A DNA stretch of 6,776 nucleotides from Acidobacteriota bacterium (GTDB lineage: Bacteria > Acidobacteriota > Terriglobia > Terriglobales > Acidobacteriaceae), in NCBI GenBank assembly GCA_021805265.1, contig JAJZFR010000410.1:1-6776 (forward strand). Direction: 5' to 3'. The stretch's first letter is position 1; each line of letters opens with the position of its first letter. The translations under genes and the position numbers were made by a program. The notes below the pieces were generated by a model. The model made no database searches. It was not told the origin of the DNA and saw only the letters and a program-made list of their open reading frames with translations. Positions 1 through 6,299 of this stretch are shown here, in pieces.

Positions 1-84
1 TGGCAGCGCAGGTTTCACCACGCCGTCCGCTCGATTTCAGGCTCGCTCTGGCTCATCATGACTCGGGTGGAATTTCGTCCATCT

Positions 85-366
85 CTAGCGAATCTGCTGA
101 CGCAGCCCGCTATATACCAGACGTTCGCTGCGCACAGGACGCTTGAGGCTGGCGCGAACCTCCGCGACCCCGAGTCCAAGCTCCGCCATCTTCCGGCTCA
201 GCGTATTCCGGTGCATCCCCAGTTCCTCGGCAGCCTTGCACTGGTTGCCCCGGTTCGCAAGCAGAGCCTCCAGTAAAAATTGCCGTTGGAATTGGCGTAC
301 AGCGTCCTCGAAGGCAACGCCAGTGGAATACATCTGGTTGACCAGGGTGTCTAATTCGCGCTTCAC
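85..366 (-). CDS. Small Fis-type helix-turn-helix DNA-binding protein
   Basis: A 93-residue protein with a GTG start and TAG stop. Residues 22-66 carry a Fis-type C-terminal DNA-binding domain: AVRQFQRQFLLEAL, then GNQCKAAEELGMHRNTLSRKMAELGL, the helix-turn-helix found in Fis and at the C-terminus of NtrC-type activators. It lacks any sigma54-interaction AAA+ or receiver domain, so it is a stand-alone DNA-binding protein, about the size of E. coli Fis (98 residues). Unlike Fis, where the HTH lies at the very end, about 27 residues follow the HTH here, rich in Arg, Lys, Ser and Leu. It lies 91 nt after the cvpA-family gene and is probably cotranscribed with it. A TATAGA at 383-388 (minus strand) has no matching -35. 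The role is likely transcriptional or nucleoid-related, and the target is unknown. I do not assign fis as symbol because orthology is not shown. Confidence 0.8.
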   Translation of the reverse strand: MKRELDTLVNQMYSTGVAFEDAVRQFQRQFLLEALLANRGNQCKAAEELGMHRNTLSRKMAELGLGVAEVRASLKRPVRSERLVYSGLRQQIR

Positions 367-373
367 GTCTCGT

Positions 374-377
374 CCTC
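374..377 (-). promoter_or_regulatory. Ribosome binding site for the Fis-type gene (GTG start)
   Basis: The minus strand reads GAGG, then 7 nt, then GTG at 366. No ATG is better placed: the nearest in-frame Met is codon 12 and would remove part of the conserved N-terminal helix region. Confidence 0.55.
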
Positions 378-457
378 GTGTCTCTATAGATTGCCATGCG
401 ACAGGGCGTTGTGTCCCCTCGTATGCGCGAATTCTTTACTGCCCGTTTCGATCAGGA

Positions 458-1009
458 TCAACTCGCGCTGTCCGGTGCGGCATTCGGTGTAGGGTTCGGA
501 GCCTGGGGCACCAACGACTGAAGCCCCGTCAATATCCGTTTCTTCAGGTTTTCCGTCGTCAGGTTCGACAAGACCTCCGCCGGACTCAAAAGATATTTCG
601 GCAAAAGCGCCCGCGAAAGCTCATCCGAAGACGGATAAAACGCCGCAACTACAAACAGGCAAACTGTTGCCAGAGCGACTCCGCGAATCGCTCCAAGAAC
701 AATCCCGGCGACCTCGTCGATCCTCGTCAACTCCAGCGACTGAATCTCGTGATGGATGGTGTGGCCCACCATCCCTAATGCGAGCATCACGATGATGATC
801 TGGAGCACAAACCAGATCGACTGCGATAACGGCAGACTATGCACCATCGGCGCAAGTTCCTTGGCAAAGCGAGAGTAGTTTCGGCTCGCGAATTCAATTC
901 CCGCAATCAGGGCGACAATCGAGATCAGCGACCTCACAATCCCGCTCCGATAACCGGAATACACGCTCCAACCAAACACCGCGATCAAAACAAAATCGAT
1001 CAGGTTCAC
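458..1009 (-). CDS. cvpA: CvpA-family integral membrane protein
   Basis: The CvpA family was named for a requirement in colicin V production in E. coli; its biochemical role is not firmly known, and links to envelope stress have been reported. The protein has 183 residues from a GTG start. It opens with NLIDFVLIAVFGW, matching the family's N-terminal Asn-x-x-Asp pattern. Four hydrophobic segments are seen at about 2-19, 24-41, 64-85 and 100-124. The segment RIDEVAGIVLGAIRG (96-110) matches the family's conserved (L/R)-D-x-x-x-G-x-x-x-G-x-x-RG region. The C-terminal tail (168-183) is rich in Pro, Ala and Asn and is probably unstructured. In E. coli cvpA lies beside purF; here it lies 85 nt after purC, another purine gene. 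The family call is solid, but the molecular function is not assigned. Confidence 0.85.
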   Translation of the reverse strand: MNLIDFVLIAVFGWSVYSGYRSGIVRSLISIVALIAGIEFASRNYSRFAKELAPMVHSLPLSQSIWFVLQIIIVMLALGMVGHTIHHEIQSLELTRIDEVAGIVLGAIRGVALATVCLFVVAAFYPSSDELSRALLPKYLLSPAEVLSNLTTENLKKRILTGLQSLVPQAPNPTPNAAPDSAS

Positions 1010-1015
1010 AAACTG

Positions 1016-1023
1016 CCTCTTTT
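1016..1023 (-). promoter_or_regulatory. Ribosome binding site that sets the cvpA GTG start
   Basis: The minus strand reads AAAAGAGG, then 6 nt, then GTG at 1009. This selects the GTG over an in-frame start at 1207 that lies inside purC. Confidence 0.65.
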
Positions 1024-1095
1024 CCCGAACATCCAACCAACAACGGAAATGCTCTTCCTGCAAATCGGCGTACGTAATTTGCCTGAGAACCGGAT

Positions 1096-1992
1096 TTACA
1101 ACTGCAAGTCTCGCCCTGTCAACGAGCGAAACGCCTCCAGGTACTTGCCCTGCGTACGCTCCACAACTTCGTCTGGCAGCCCCGGTGCCGGGGCCTGCTT
1201 GTTCCACCGAATCGATTCCAGATAATCCCGCACAAACTGTTTATCGAAGCTCGGCTGCGCTCCGCCAGGCTTCCATGAAGCCCCATCCCAGAAGCGCGAT
1301 GAGTCTGGCGTCAGCGCTTCATCGGCCAGCACAATCCCGCCGCCGTCCACTCGGCCAAACTCGAACTTGGTATCCGCCAGGATCAATCCACGGGACTCCG
1401 CATGCGCAGCAGCCCGGCCATACAACGCCAGCGTCAGTCGCTTCAACTCCCGCGCATCCCCGGCTCCCAGAATCGCCTCGGCCTGCTCATAGGGAATATT
1501 CTCGTCGTGCGCCCCGTCCTGGCTCTTCGTAGCCGGGGTAAAGATTGGCTCCGGCAATTTCGACCCATCCTGCAATCCCTCGGGCAGTCGAATCCCGCAG
1601 ACCGTACCCGTCGCCTGATATTCCTTCCATCCCGAGCCAGCCAGATACCCCCGCGCCACGCACTCAACGGGAAACATCCGCGCCCGCTTCACCAGCATTG
1701 AACGCCCCTCGATCTGATCCGCATACGGCTGCAACATCGCGGGAAACTCCCGCACATCGGCGCTAATCAGATGGTTCGGAACAACCTCCCCCAGCAGGGA
1801 GAACCAGAAAAGCGAAATCTGCGTCAGGATACGTCCCTTGCCGGGAATTCCCGAACCCAGGACGTGATCGAAGGCCGAGATGCGGTCCGTCGCCACCAGC
1901 AGAAGGTCCTCGCCGACTGCATACAAATCGCGCACCTTTCCGCGCGCAATCAACGGTATCGCTCCCAGACTGCTTTGAAGCAAAACGGACAA
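1096..1992 (-). CDS. purC: Phosphoribosylaminoimidazole-succinocarboxamide (SAICAR) synthetase
   Basis: Joins CAIR and L-aspartate with ATP hydrolysis to give SAICAR in de novo purine synthesis, in the cytoplasm. The protein has 298 residues, the longer form of the family (the shorter bacterial form has about 240). The N-terminal ATP-binding region has RGKVRDLY (17-24) and ATDRISAFDHVL (34-45). MFPVECVARGYLAGSG (106-121) fits the first PROSITE-type SAICAR synthetase signature and LADTKFEFG (205-213) fits the second. TPATKSQDGAHDENI (152-166) and DEALTPDSSRFW (224-235) are also typical. The start is TTG at 1992: it has a ribosome binding site, no in-frame ATG lies upstream, and the protein begins naturally at RGKVRDLY minus about 16 residues. 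It is preceded by a candidate promoter and operator and followed after 85 nt by the cvpA-family gene, with no terminator visible between them. Confidence 0.97.
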   Translation of the reverse strand: MSVLLQSSLGAIPLIARGKVRDLYAVGEDLLLVATDRISAFDHVLGSGIPGKGRILTQISLFWFSLLGEVVPNHLISADVREFPAMLQPYADQIEGRSMLVKRARMFPVECVARGYLAGSGWKEYQATGTVCGIRLPEGLQDGSKLPEPIFTPATKSQDGAHDENIPYEQAEAILGAGDARELKRLTLALYGRAAAHAESRGLILADTKFEFGRVDGGGIVLADEALTPDSSRFWDGASWKPGGAQPSFDKQFVRDYLESIRWNKQAPAPGLPDEVVERTQGKYLEAFRSLTGRDLQL

Positions 1993-2120
1993 GAAAAAAC
2001 CTCGCTGAATGGAAACCGAACCGACGAATTGCTGCTGCGGAGAACCGTGAAAAATTCGTTCGATTCACAGAATGTTGGAGGGAAAACTCGGGTGCTGATC
2101 CCGGAATGTTTTGCCGCGAC
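1993..2120 (-). other. Putative purC 5' leader of about 128 nt
   Basis: If the promoter at 2127-2156 is real, the purC mRNA has a leader of about 128 nt. No riboswitch class is recognisable and no convincing small ORF is seen. Two overlapping short inverted repeats could pair: GTGAA (2047-2051) with TTCAC (2064-2068), and ACGAATT (2024-2030) with AATTCGT (2053-2059), in plus-strand notation. They cannot both form, because one arm of the second lies inside the first. Whether this matters is unknown. Confidence 0.3.
2000..2005 (-). promoter_or_regulatory. Ribosome binding site supporting the purC TTG start
   Basis: The minus strand reads GCGAGG, a 7-nt T-rich spacer (TTTTTTC), then TTG at 1992. 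No ATG occurs on the minus strand between here and about 2100, which supports the unusual start codon. Confidence 0.6.
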
Positions 2121-2126
2121 CTGTTG

Positions 2127-2156
2127 ATTCTCGCGCCTGGAACTCCACGGTGTCAA
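2127..2156 (-). promoter_or_regulatory. Candidate sigma70-type promoter for purC
   Basis: On the minus strand a perfect -35 TTGACA (2151-2156) is followed by an 18-bp spacer and GAGAAT (2127-2132), which matches four of six -10 bases. Transcription would start near 2120. This is the best promoter-like match I found in the smc-purC gap, and it fits a separate purC-cvpA-HTH transcription unit. Confidence 0.5.
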
Positions 2157-2170
2157 TTGCTTTTGCTCCT

Positions 2171-2206
2171 GAAGGTAACCTGCCGCTCGCGAATGATGTT
2201 ACCTTC
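2171..2206. repeat. Perfect 9-bp inverted repeat upstream of the purC promoter
   Basis: On the plus strand GAAGGTAAC (2171-2179) and GTTACCTTC (2198-2206) are exact inverted copies with an 18-nt spacer. A third half-site-like copy, CTTACCTGCC, lies at 2212-2221. The element is about 15 bp upstream of the candidate purC -35, a position suited to a regulator-binding site. It lies downstream of smc, but no T-run follows the stem on the minus strand, so an intrinsic terminator is unlikely. I do not recognise the cognate regulator. Confidence 0.6.
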
Positions 2207-2270
2207 GACACCTTACCTGCCAGTCAAGCGCGCATACCTTCGTCAATCTCCCCCGCCGCTGGTTCAACCC

Positions 2271-5200
2271 TTATGCTGACGCTCGTTCCTGGCCCTCCCG
2301 GCCGCCCATGTGGACGCTCACGATCCGCGACACTCCCGGCTCCTGCATCGTCACCCCATAGATCATATCCGCCGTCTGCATCATGCGCTTCGAGTGCGTC
2401 ACCAGCAGGAACTGCGTATCCCGCGCCAGGCCGCGCAAAAGCTCCGCCAGTCGCCCCACATTCGTCTCATCCAGCGCCGCGTCCACCTCGTCCAGCACAC
2501 AGAACGGGGCCGGTTGATACTGGAATATCCCCACCAGCAAACTCAGCGCCGTCAGAGCCTTTTCGCCGCCCGAAAGAAGCAGTACATTCTGCAGCTTCTT
2601 GCCCGGCGGAGAAGCCACAATCTCCAGCCCGCTCTCCGCCTGATTCTCAACGTCGGTCAGCCGTAGGAACGCCTGGCCGCCGTTGAACAACCGACTGAAC
2701 ACCTGGCCGAAATTCTCGTTGATCCGCGCGAATGCCTCGTCGAACTTCGTCCGCGAAATCTGGTCAATCTCCTTGATCGTGTTCTGCGTATTCTCGATCG
2801 AGTCGATCAGATCCTTCCGCTGCGTTTCCAGGAACGCATGGCGTTGCGCGGTCTCCTGATACTCATCTAGGGCCATCATGTTCACCGGACCCATCGCCTC
2901 CAGCCGCTGGCGCAATCCGCGGCTCAACTCTTCCTCAGCTTCGAGCGCTTCGCCCTCCAGCCGCTCCAATCCTTCCTCCGCCCGCAGCACCGCTGCCTCT
3001 ACATTCAACTCGTTCAGGCAGCTCGCCTCCAGATGCTCAAGATCGCTCTTCAACCGTGTTGACTGGTTCGAGCGCTCGCTCCGCGTCTCCCGAAGCGCGT
3101 CCGTCTGTGTCCGCAGCGTTTTCAACTGCTGCTCGATCCCCGCCAGCCGTCCGCGCACCACGCTCACTTCCTCCTGCGCTGCGCGCGCTGCTTCAAGTGC
3201 CTGCTCCCGCGCCGACTTCAGCTCGGCATGAGCCGTTTTCAACTGCTCGTTTTCCCGCTTTCGCTGCTCCCGCTCCGCATCCGCCGCTGCGCGCTGCTGC
3301 TCCAGTTGCAACAGACGCCGTTGTAGATCCCCATGCAGCCGGTCGATCCGTTGAAACGTGCTCTCGGCGCCCCGCCGCCGTTCTTCCAGACCTGCCAGTT
3401 CCGCCGTTACTTTGGCCGCCTCCTGTTGCGCCAGTTCGCGTTGCCGACGCATCTCGGTCACCCCCTGCATCATTCCTTCGAGCGCCGCTTCGGCGGCCTG
3501 GTGTTCCGATTCCAATCGCGCGGCCTCTTCCAGCTTCCGTGCGATCTGTGCTCGCTTCTGCTCCTGTGCTTCGCTGTTGCGTTGGCTTTGCTGCTGCCAG
3601 TCCGCCAGGCGACGCTCGATCCGCTGCGCCTCCTGCTCCATCTGTTTCAGCGCAGCGCCCTGGTTCGCAGCCTCGCGCTCGGCCATTCGGCGCTGTTCGT
3701 CCAGCCCCTCCAGACGCGCCGCAATCTCCTCGATCCCCGCCGCCGCTGCCGCCGCGTCCCGCTCCGTTTTGCCCAACTCAGCTTCCAGCGTCTCCAGTTG
3801 CCTCTGCGTCTTGCGCAACTCCCGCTTCAGAGCCAGCGGACCCTCAGCCGCAGGCTTGCCGCCCGTCACCGTTCCGCTGTGGAAACACTCCCCCGTCGGG
3901 GCCAGAAAATAGCCCTCGGGATGGCGCTCGGAAAGCTCACGCGCCGTCCCCGCATCGCTCGCCAGGTACCCATCCCGCAGCCTCGGAACCAGCGCTGCAA
4001 TCCTGGACGAAAATTCGCTCTGCACCCGGATCGTCTCCCGCAGCGCAACCGCCCCGGAAAATCCGGACTGCGGAAAGGCACCAGTCTCCCCGCTCACCGG
4101 CTCGCGAGCCAGCTCCTGCACCAGGAACGTCGCCCGTCCATCCAGCCCCGAGCGCAACAACTCAATCCCGACCTCCGCCTCCTGCCAGCTTTTCACCACA
4201 ATGTAGCTCAGCTCTTCGCGCAGAAAATCATCCGCAATCGCCTCGTGCTCGCCCGATACCTCGAGAAAATCCGCCAGCGTTCCCAGCGGCATCCGCCCCG
4301 CTCCCAGCGAATCCGGCTTCAACAGCTTCCGCACCGTCTCCGTCGAGTAGCTGTGGTTGCGGATCACCGCATCGAGCGAGTTCTGCTGTCCGCTCAGCCT
4401 CGCCTGTTCGCTGCGCATCTGGTTGATCCGCGTCCGCAACGCAGACTCTTCCTGCCGACGCGACACCAGCGACTCGCGCAGTCCGGAAATCTCGTGCACC
4501 AACTGTGTCAGCGAGTCCGTCGCGTCCGTGAACCGAAGCTGCAACTGTCCTCGCTGGTCGCCCATCTGCGCGCCCTCTGCTCGCGCGCGCTCCAACTCGA
4601 CTGCCTGCCGCTCCGCCTCGCGCTCGAGGCCCGCCAGGGACTCTTCGGTCTGCGCAATCTGGTTCCGCGCAATCCCCGCCTGCGTCACCAGATGCATCGC
4701 GTTGCGCCGTCCCGCCTCCACCTGCCGCTCCGCGTCGCTCACTCGCGCCCCAATCTGCCGCGATTCCTGCTGCCGCTCCTCCACCAGCTTCCGAAACGCA
4801 TTCGCCTCTGCGGCTACCGTCTGCTGAAACTGCAACTGCTGCGCCCGTTCTTCGCCAATGCCAGCAATCTGCTCCCGCGTTTGTTCCGCTTCGGCAGCCG
4901 TTGCCGCCAGCCGCGATCCCAGCTCCGCCACCCGCTCGCTGTTGTTCTGTTCCCGCGCCAGCGCTCGCTCCAGCTCCACCGCCGCCGCATTCGCCTCCGC
5001 CTGCGCCGACTGACCCTGACGGTCCAGCGCATAGCTTCGCTCCGTCAGCCCCTGCTGCTCGGTTTCGTGCGCACTCACCTCGCCCGACGCGGCTTCGATC
5101 TCCGCGCTCAACTGCGCGATCTCCCCCTCCAGACGAACTTCGTCCGCATCCATCCGCGCCATCCGGCTCGCCAGCGTCACGCGCAGCTTCCCACGCAGCT

Positions 5201-6122
5201 CATCGCGCACCGCCGCGTAACGCTCCGCCTTCGCCGCCTGACGCTTCAGACTGTTCATCTGCCGCGTCACTTCCTCGAAAATATCGTCCACACGGGCCAG
5301 ATTCTGCTTCGCTGACTCCAGCCGAAGCTCCGACAAACGCTTCTTCGTCTTGAAACGCGTAATCCCTGCCGCCTCTTCGATAATCGAGCGGCGATCATGC
5401 GGCTTCGAGCTGAGCAACTGGCCGATCCGTTCCTGGCCGATAATCGCGTAGCTCTCCGGTCCCAGGCCCGTACCCATGAAGATGTCCTGAATATCCCGCA
5501 GCCGGCACAGCTTCCCGTTTAACAGATATTCGCTCTCTCCGGTCCGGAACAGCCGCCGCGTGATAATCATCTCGCCCTTCTGCGGGCGCAGGTGAAACTT
5601 CCTCCGTCGAATCTTCAGCACCACCGACTGGCTTGCATCCGGGCCAGGCTCTCCCTCGGGATTCCTGACCATCGGCCCACTCTCCTCGCCATCCTCGATC
5701 ACCTGCCCAGGCTGGTGATCGGCGATGATCTCCTCAGCCTCCGTGGCCAGTCGCTGCCGCACAGCATCTTCGTCCCAGTCGCCCTCCATTTCTGTCGGCA
5801 TGTCGGAGCCGATCTCGATCTCCGGCTCCACCGCAATCGGCCCCTCATAAGCCTCCGGGTCTACCAGCGTCAGAGACACCTCGGCCATCCCCAGCGCCTT
5901 CCGCGTCCGCGTCCCGCTGAAGATCACGTCCATCATGTGGGACCCGCGCAGCGTCTTCGCGCTCTGCTCGCCCAGAACCCACGTCACCCCGTCCAGGATG
6001 TTCGACTTCCCGCAACCGTTCGGCCCCACCACCACTGCTATTCCCGTACCCGGTAGCAAAAGCTCCGTCCGATCACAAAAGCTCTTGAATCCAAGGATGT
6101 GTATCTTCTTCAGTTTCAGCAT
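2271..6122 (-). CDS. smc: Chromosome segregation/condensation ATPase Smc
   Basis: Smc dimerises at its hinge and, with ScpA and ScpB, organises and helps segregate the chromosome by ATP-driven loop extrusion. The protein has 1283 residues and begins MLKLKKIHILGFKSF, the canonical Smc N-terminus. Walker A is GPNGCGKSN (about 33-41) and the R-loop is TLRGSHMMDVIFSGT (about 57-71). The Q-loop region IIGQERIGQLL lies near 230, followed by EEAAGITRFK. A long coiled coil rich in Glu, Gln, Arg and Ala runs to about 600. The hinge spans about 609-755 and ends in the glycine-rich HSGTVTGGKP, and a second coiled coil returns to about 1070. The C-terminal head has the signature LLSGGEKALTALSLL, the Walker B segment FCVLDEVDAALDETN and the H-loop LLVTHSK. 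All ATPase motifs are intact. The protein is about 100 residues longer than Bacillus subtilis Smc (about 1186), largely through an acidic then basic insertion at about 93-182 in the N-terminal head. scpA and scpB are not in this window. Confidence 0.97.
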   Translation of the reverse strand: MLKLKKIHILGFKSFCDRTELLLPGTGIAVVVGPNGCGKSNILDGVTWVLGEQSAKTLRGSHMMDVIFSGTRTRKALGMAEVSLTLVDPEAYEGPIAVEPEIEIGSDMPTEMEGDWDEDAVRQRLATEAEEIIADHQPGQVIEDGEESGPMVRNPEGEPGPDASQSVVLKIRRRKFHLRPQKGEMIITRRLFRTGESEYLLNGKLCRLRDIQDIFMGTGLGPESYAIIGQERIGQLLSSKPHDRRSIIEEAAGITRFKTKKRLSELRLESAKQNLARVDDIFEEVTRQMNSLKRQAAKAERYAAVRDELRGKLRVTLASRMARMDADEVRLEGEIAQLSAEIEAASGEVSAHETEQQGLTERSYALDRQGQSAQAEANAAAVELERALAREQNNSERVAELGSRLAATAAEAEQTREQIAGIGEERAQQLQFQQTVAAEANAFRKLVEERQQESRQIGARVSDAERQVEAGRRNAMHLVTQAGIARNQIAQTEESLAGLEREAERQAVELERARAEGAQMGDQRGQLQLRFTDATDSLTQLVHEISGLRESLVSRRQEESALRTRINQMRSEQARLSGQQNSLDAVIRNHSYSTETVRKLLKPDSLGAGRMPLGTLADFLEVSGEHEAIADDFLREELSYIVVKSWQEAEVGIELLRSGLDGRATFLVQELAREPVSGETGAFPQSGFSGAVALRETIRVQSEFSSRIAALVPRLRDGYLASDAGTARELSERHPEGYFLAPTGECFHSGTVTGGKPAAEGPLALKRELRKTQRQLETLEAELGKTERDAAAAAAGIEEIAARLEGLDEQRRMAEREAANQGAALKQMEQEAQRIERRLADWQQQSQRNSEAQEQKRAQIARKLEEAARLESEHQAAEAALEGMMQGVTEMRRQRELAQQEAAKVTAELAGLEERRRGAESTFQRIDRLHGDLQRRLLQLEQQRAAADAEREQRKRENEQLKTAHAELKSAREQALEAARAAQEEVSVVRGRLAGIEQQLKTLRTQTDALRETRSERSNQSTRLKSDLEHLEASCLNELNVEAAVLRAEEGLERLEGEALEAEEELSRGLRQRLEAMGPVNMMALDEYQETAQRHAFLETQRKDLIDSIENTQNTIKEIDQISRTKFDEAFARINENFGQVFSRLFNGGQAFLRLTDVENQAESGLEIVASPPGKKLQNVLLLSGGEKALTALSLLVGIFQYQPAPFCVLDEVDAALDETNVGRLAELLRGLARDTQFLLVTHSKRMMQTADMIYGVTMQEPGVSRIVSVHMGGREGQERASA

Positions 6123-6127
6123 GTCTG

Positions 6128-6133
6128 CTCCGT
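6128..6133 (-). promoter_or_regulatory. Ribosome binding site that sets the smc start
   Basis: The minus strand reads ACGGAG, then 5 nt, then ATG at 6122. This supports the start at 6122 over the in-frame ATG at 6206, because the added 28 residues (MASLVLRLDG...) resemble no Smc N-terminus. Confidence 0.75.
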
Positions 6134-6190
6134 GTGGGTGTTTTTCGCGCGCGGCTTTCGTGCTGGCCGCAATGCAGCCGTCCAGTCTCA

Positions 6191-6219
6191 AAACTAAGGA
6201 CGCCAATCCGCCCGGTCAA
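6191..6219 (-). promoter_or_regulatory. Candidate sigma70-type promoter for smc
   Basis: On the minus strand a -35-like TTGACC (6214-6219, five of six consensus bases) is followed by a 17-bp spacer and a weak -10-like TAGTTT (6191-6196). Transcription would start near 6184, leaving a leader of about 60 nt before the smc ATG. The -35 and spacing are good but the -10 is poor, so this is a prediction only. Confidence 0.4.
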
Positions 6220-6231
6220 CCCATCCCGACC

Positions 6232-6253
6232 GACTTCCTGTGGATAAGAAGTC
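6232..6253. repeat. Perfect 6-bp inverted repeat around the DnaA box
   Basis: GACTTC at 6232-6237 and GAAGTC at 6248-6253 are exact inverted copies separated by 10 nt. The spacer contains the DnaA-box match. There is no T-run on the minus strand after it, so it does not look like an intrinsic terminator for ribA. It may be an operator or a small cruciform or hairpin. Its function is unknown. Confidence 0.5.
6239..6247 (-). promoter_or_regulatory. Candidate DnaA box (TTATCCACA) upstream of smc
   Basis: The minus strand reads TTATCCACA, a perfect match to the consensus DnaA box TTATNCACA. It lies in the ribA-smc gap, about 20 bp upstream of the proposed smc -35 element. It sits in the loop of a perfect 6-bp inverted repeat, GACTTC (6232-6237) and GAAGTC (6248-6253) on the plus strand. 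Only one box is visible, so this is not an origin. A role in regulating smc is inference, and a 9-bp match can occur by chance. Confidence 0.5.
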
Positions 6254-6299
6254 CCTAATTGCGATCTTTTTCGCCTGGATCCAATGCCGAGTGATACCC

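Noticed and set aside
1..84. Possible start of a further minus-strand gene at the left edge
   Set aside because: All three minus-strand frames contain stops here except for a few final codons (a GTG near position 22 or 19 could begin a gene). There is too little sequence and no clear ribosome binding site to call it.
143..778. A 211-codon open frame on the plus strand across the Fis-type gene and the end of cvpA
   Set aside because: It overlaps two better-supported minus-strand genes, is very rich in Arg, Cys and Ser, and shows no family motif.
1060..1082. Inverted repeat GCAAAT/ATTTGC between purC and the cvpA-family gene
   Set aside because: Only 6 bp, with an 11-nt loop and no T-run. It is within chance expectation and does not look like a terminator.
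1010..1207. An N-terminal extension of the cvpA-family protein into purC
   Set aside because: The extra 66 residues overlap purC and look unlike the family, whereas the GTG at 1009 has a ribosome binding site and gives the typical N-terminus.
2171..2206. The inverted repeat read as an intrinsic terminator for smc
   Set aside because: The loop is long (18 nt) and no T-run follows the stem on the minus strand.
3333..5315. A 660-codon open frame on the plus strand opposite smc, and a 456-codon one at 3056-4426
   Set aside because: Both are antisense to the well-supported smc gene and have low-complexity compositions rich in Arg, Leu, Pro, Ser and Ala with no recognisable motif. They are the usual by-product of GC-rich coiled-coil coding sequence.
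6123..6206. An N-terminal extension of Smc by 28 residues
   Set aside because: The Smc fold starts at MLKLKKIHI, which has its own ribosome binding site. The extension would also cover the candidate promoter.
6239..6247. The DnaA box read as part of a replication origin
   Set aside because: Only a single box is visible, with no AT-rich unwinding region and no dnaA or dnaN nearby.
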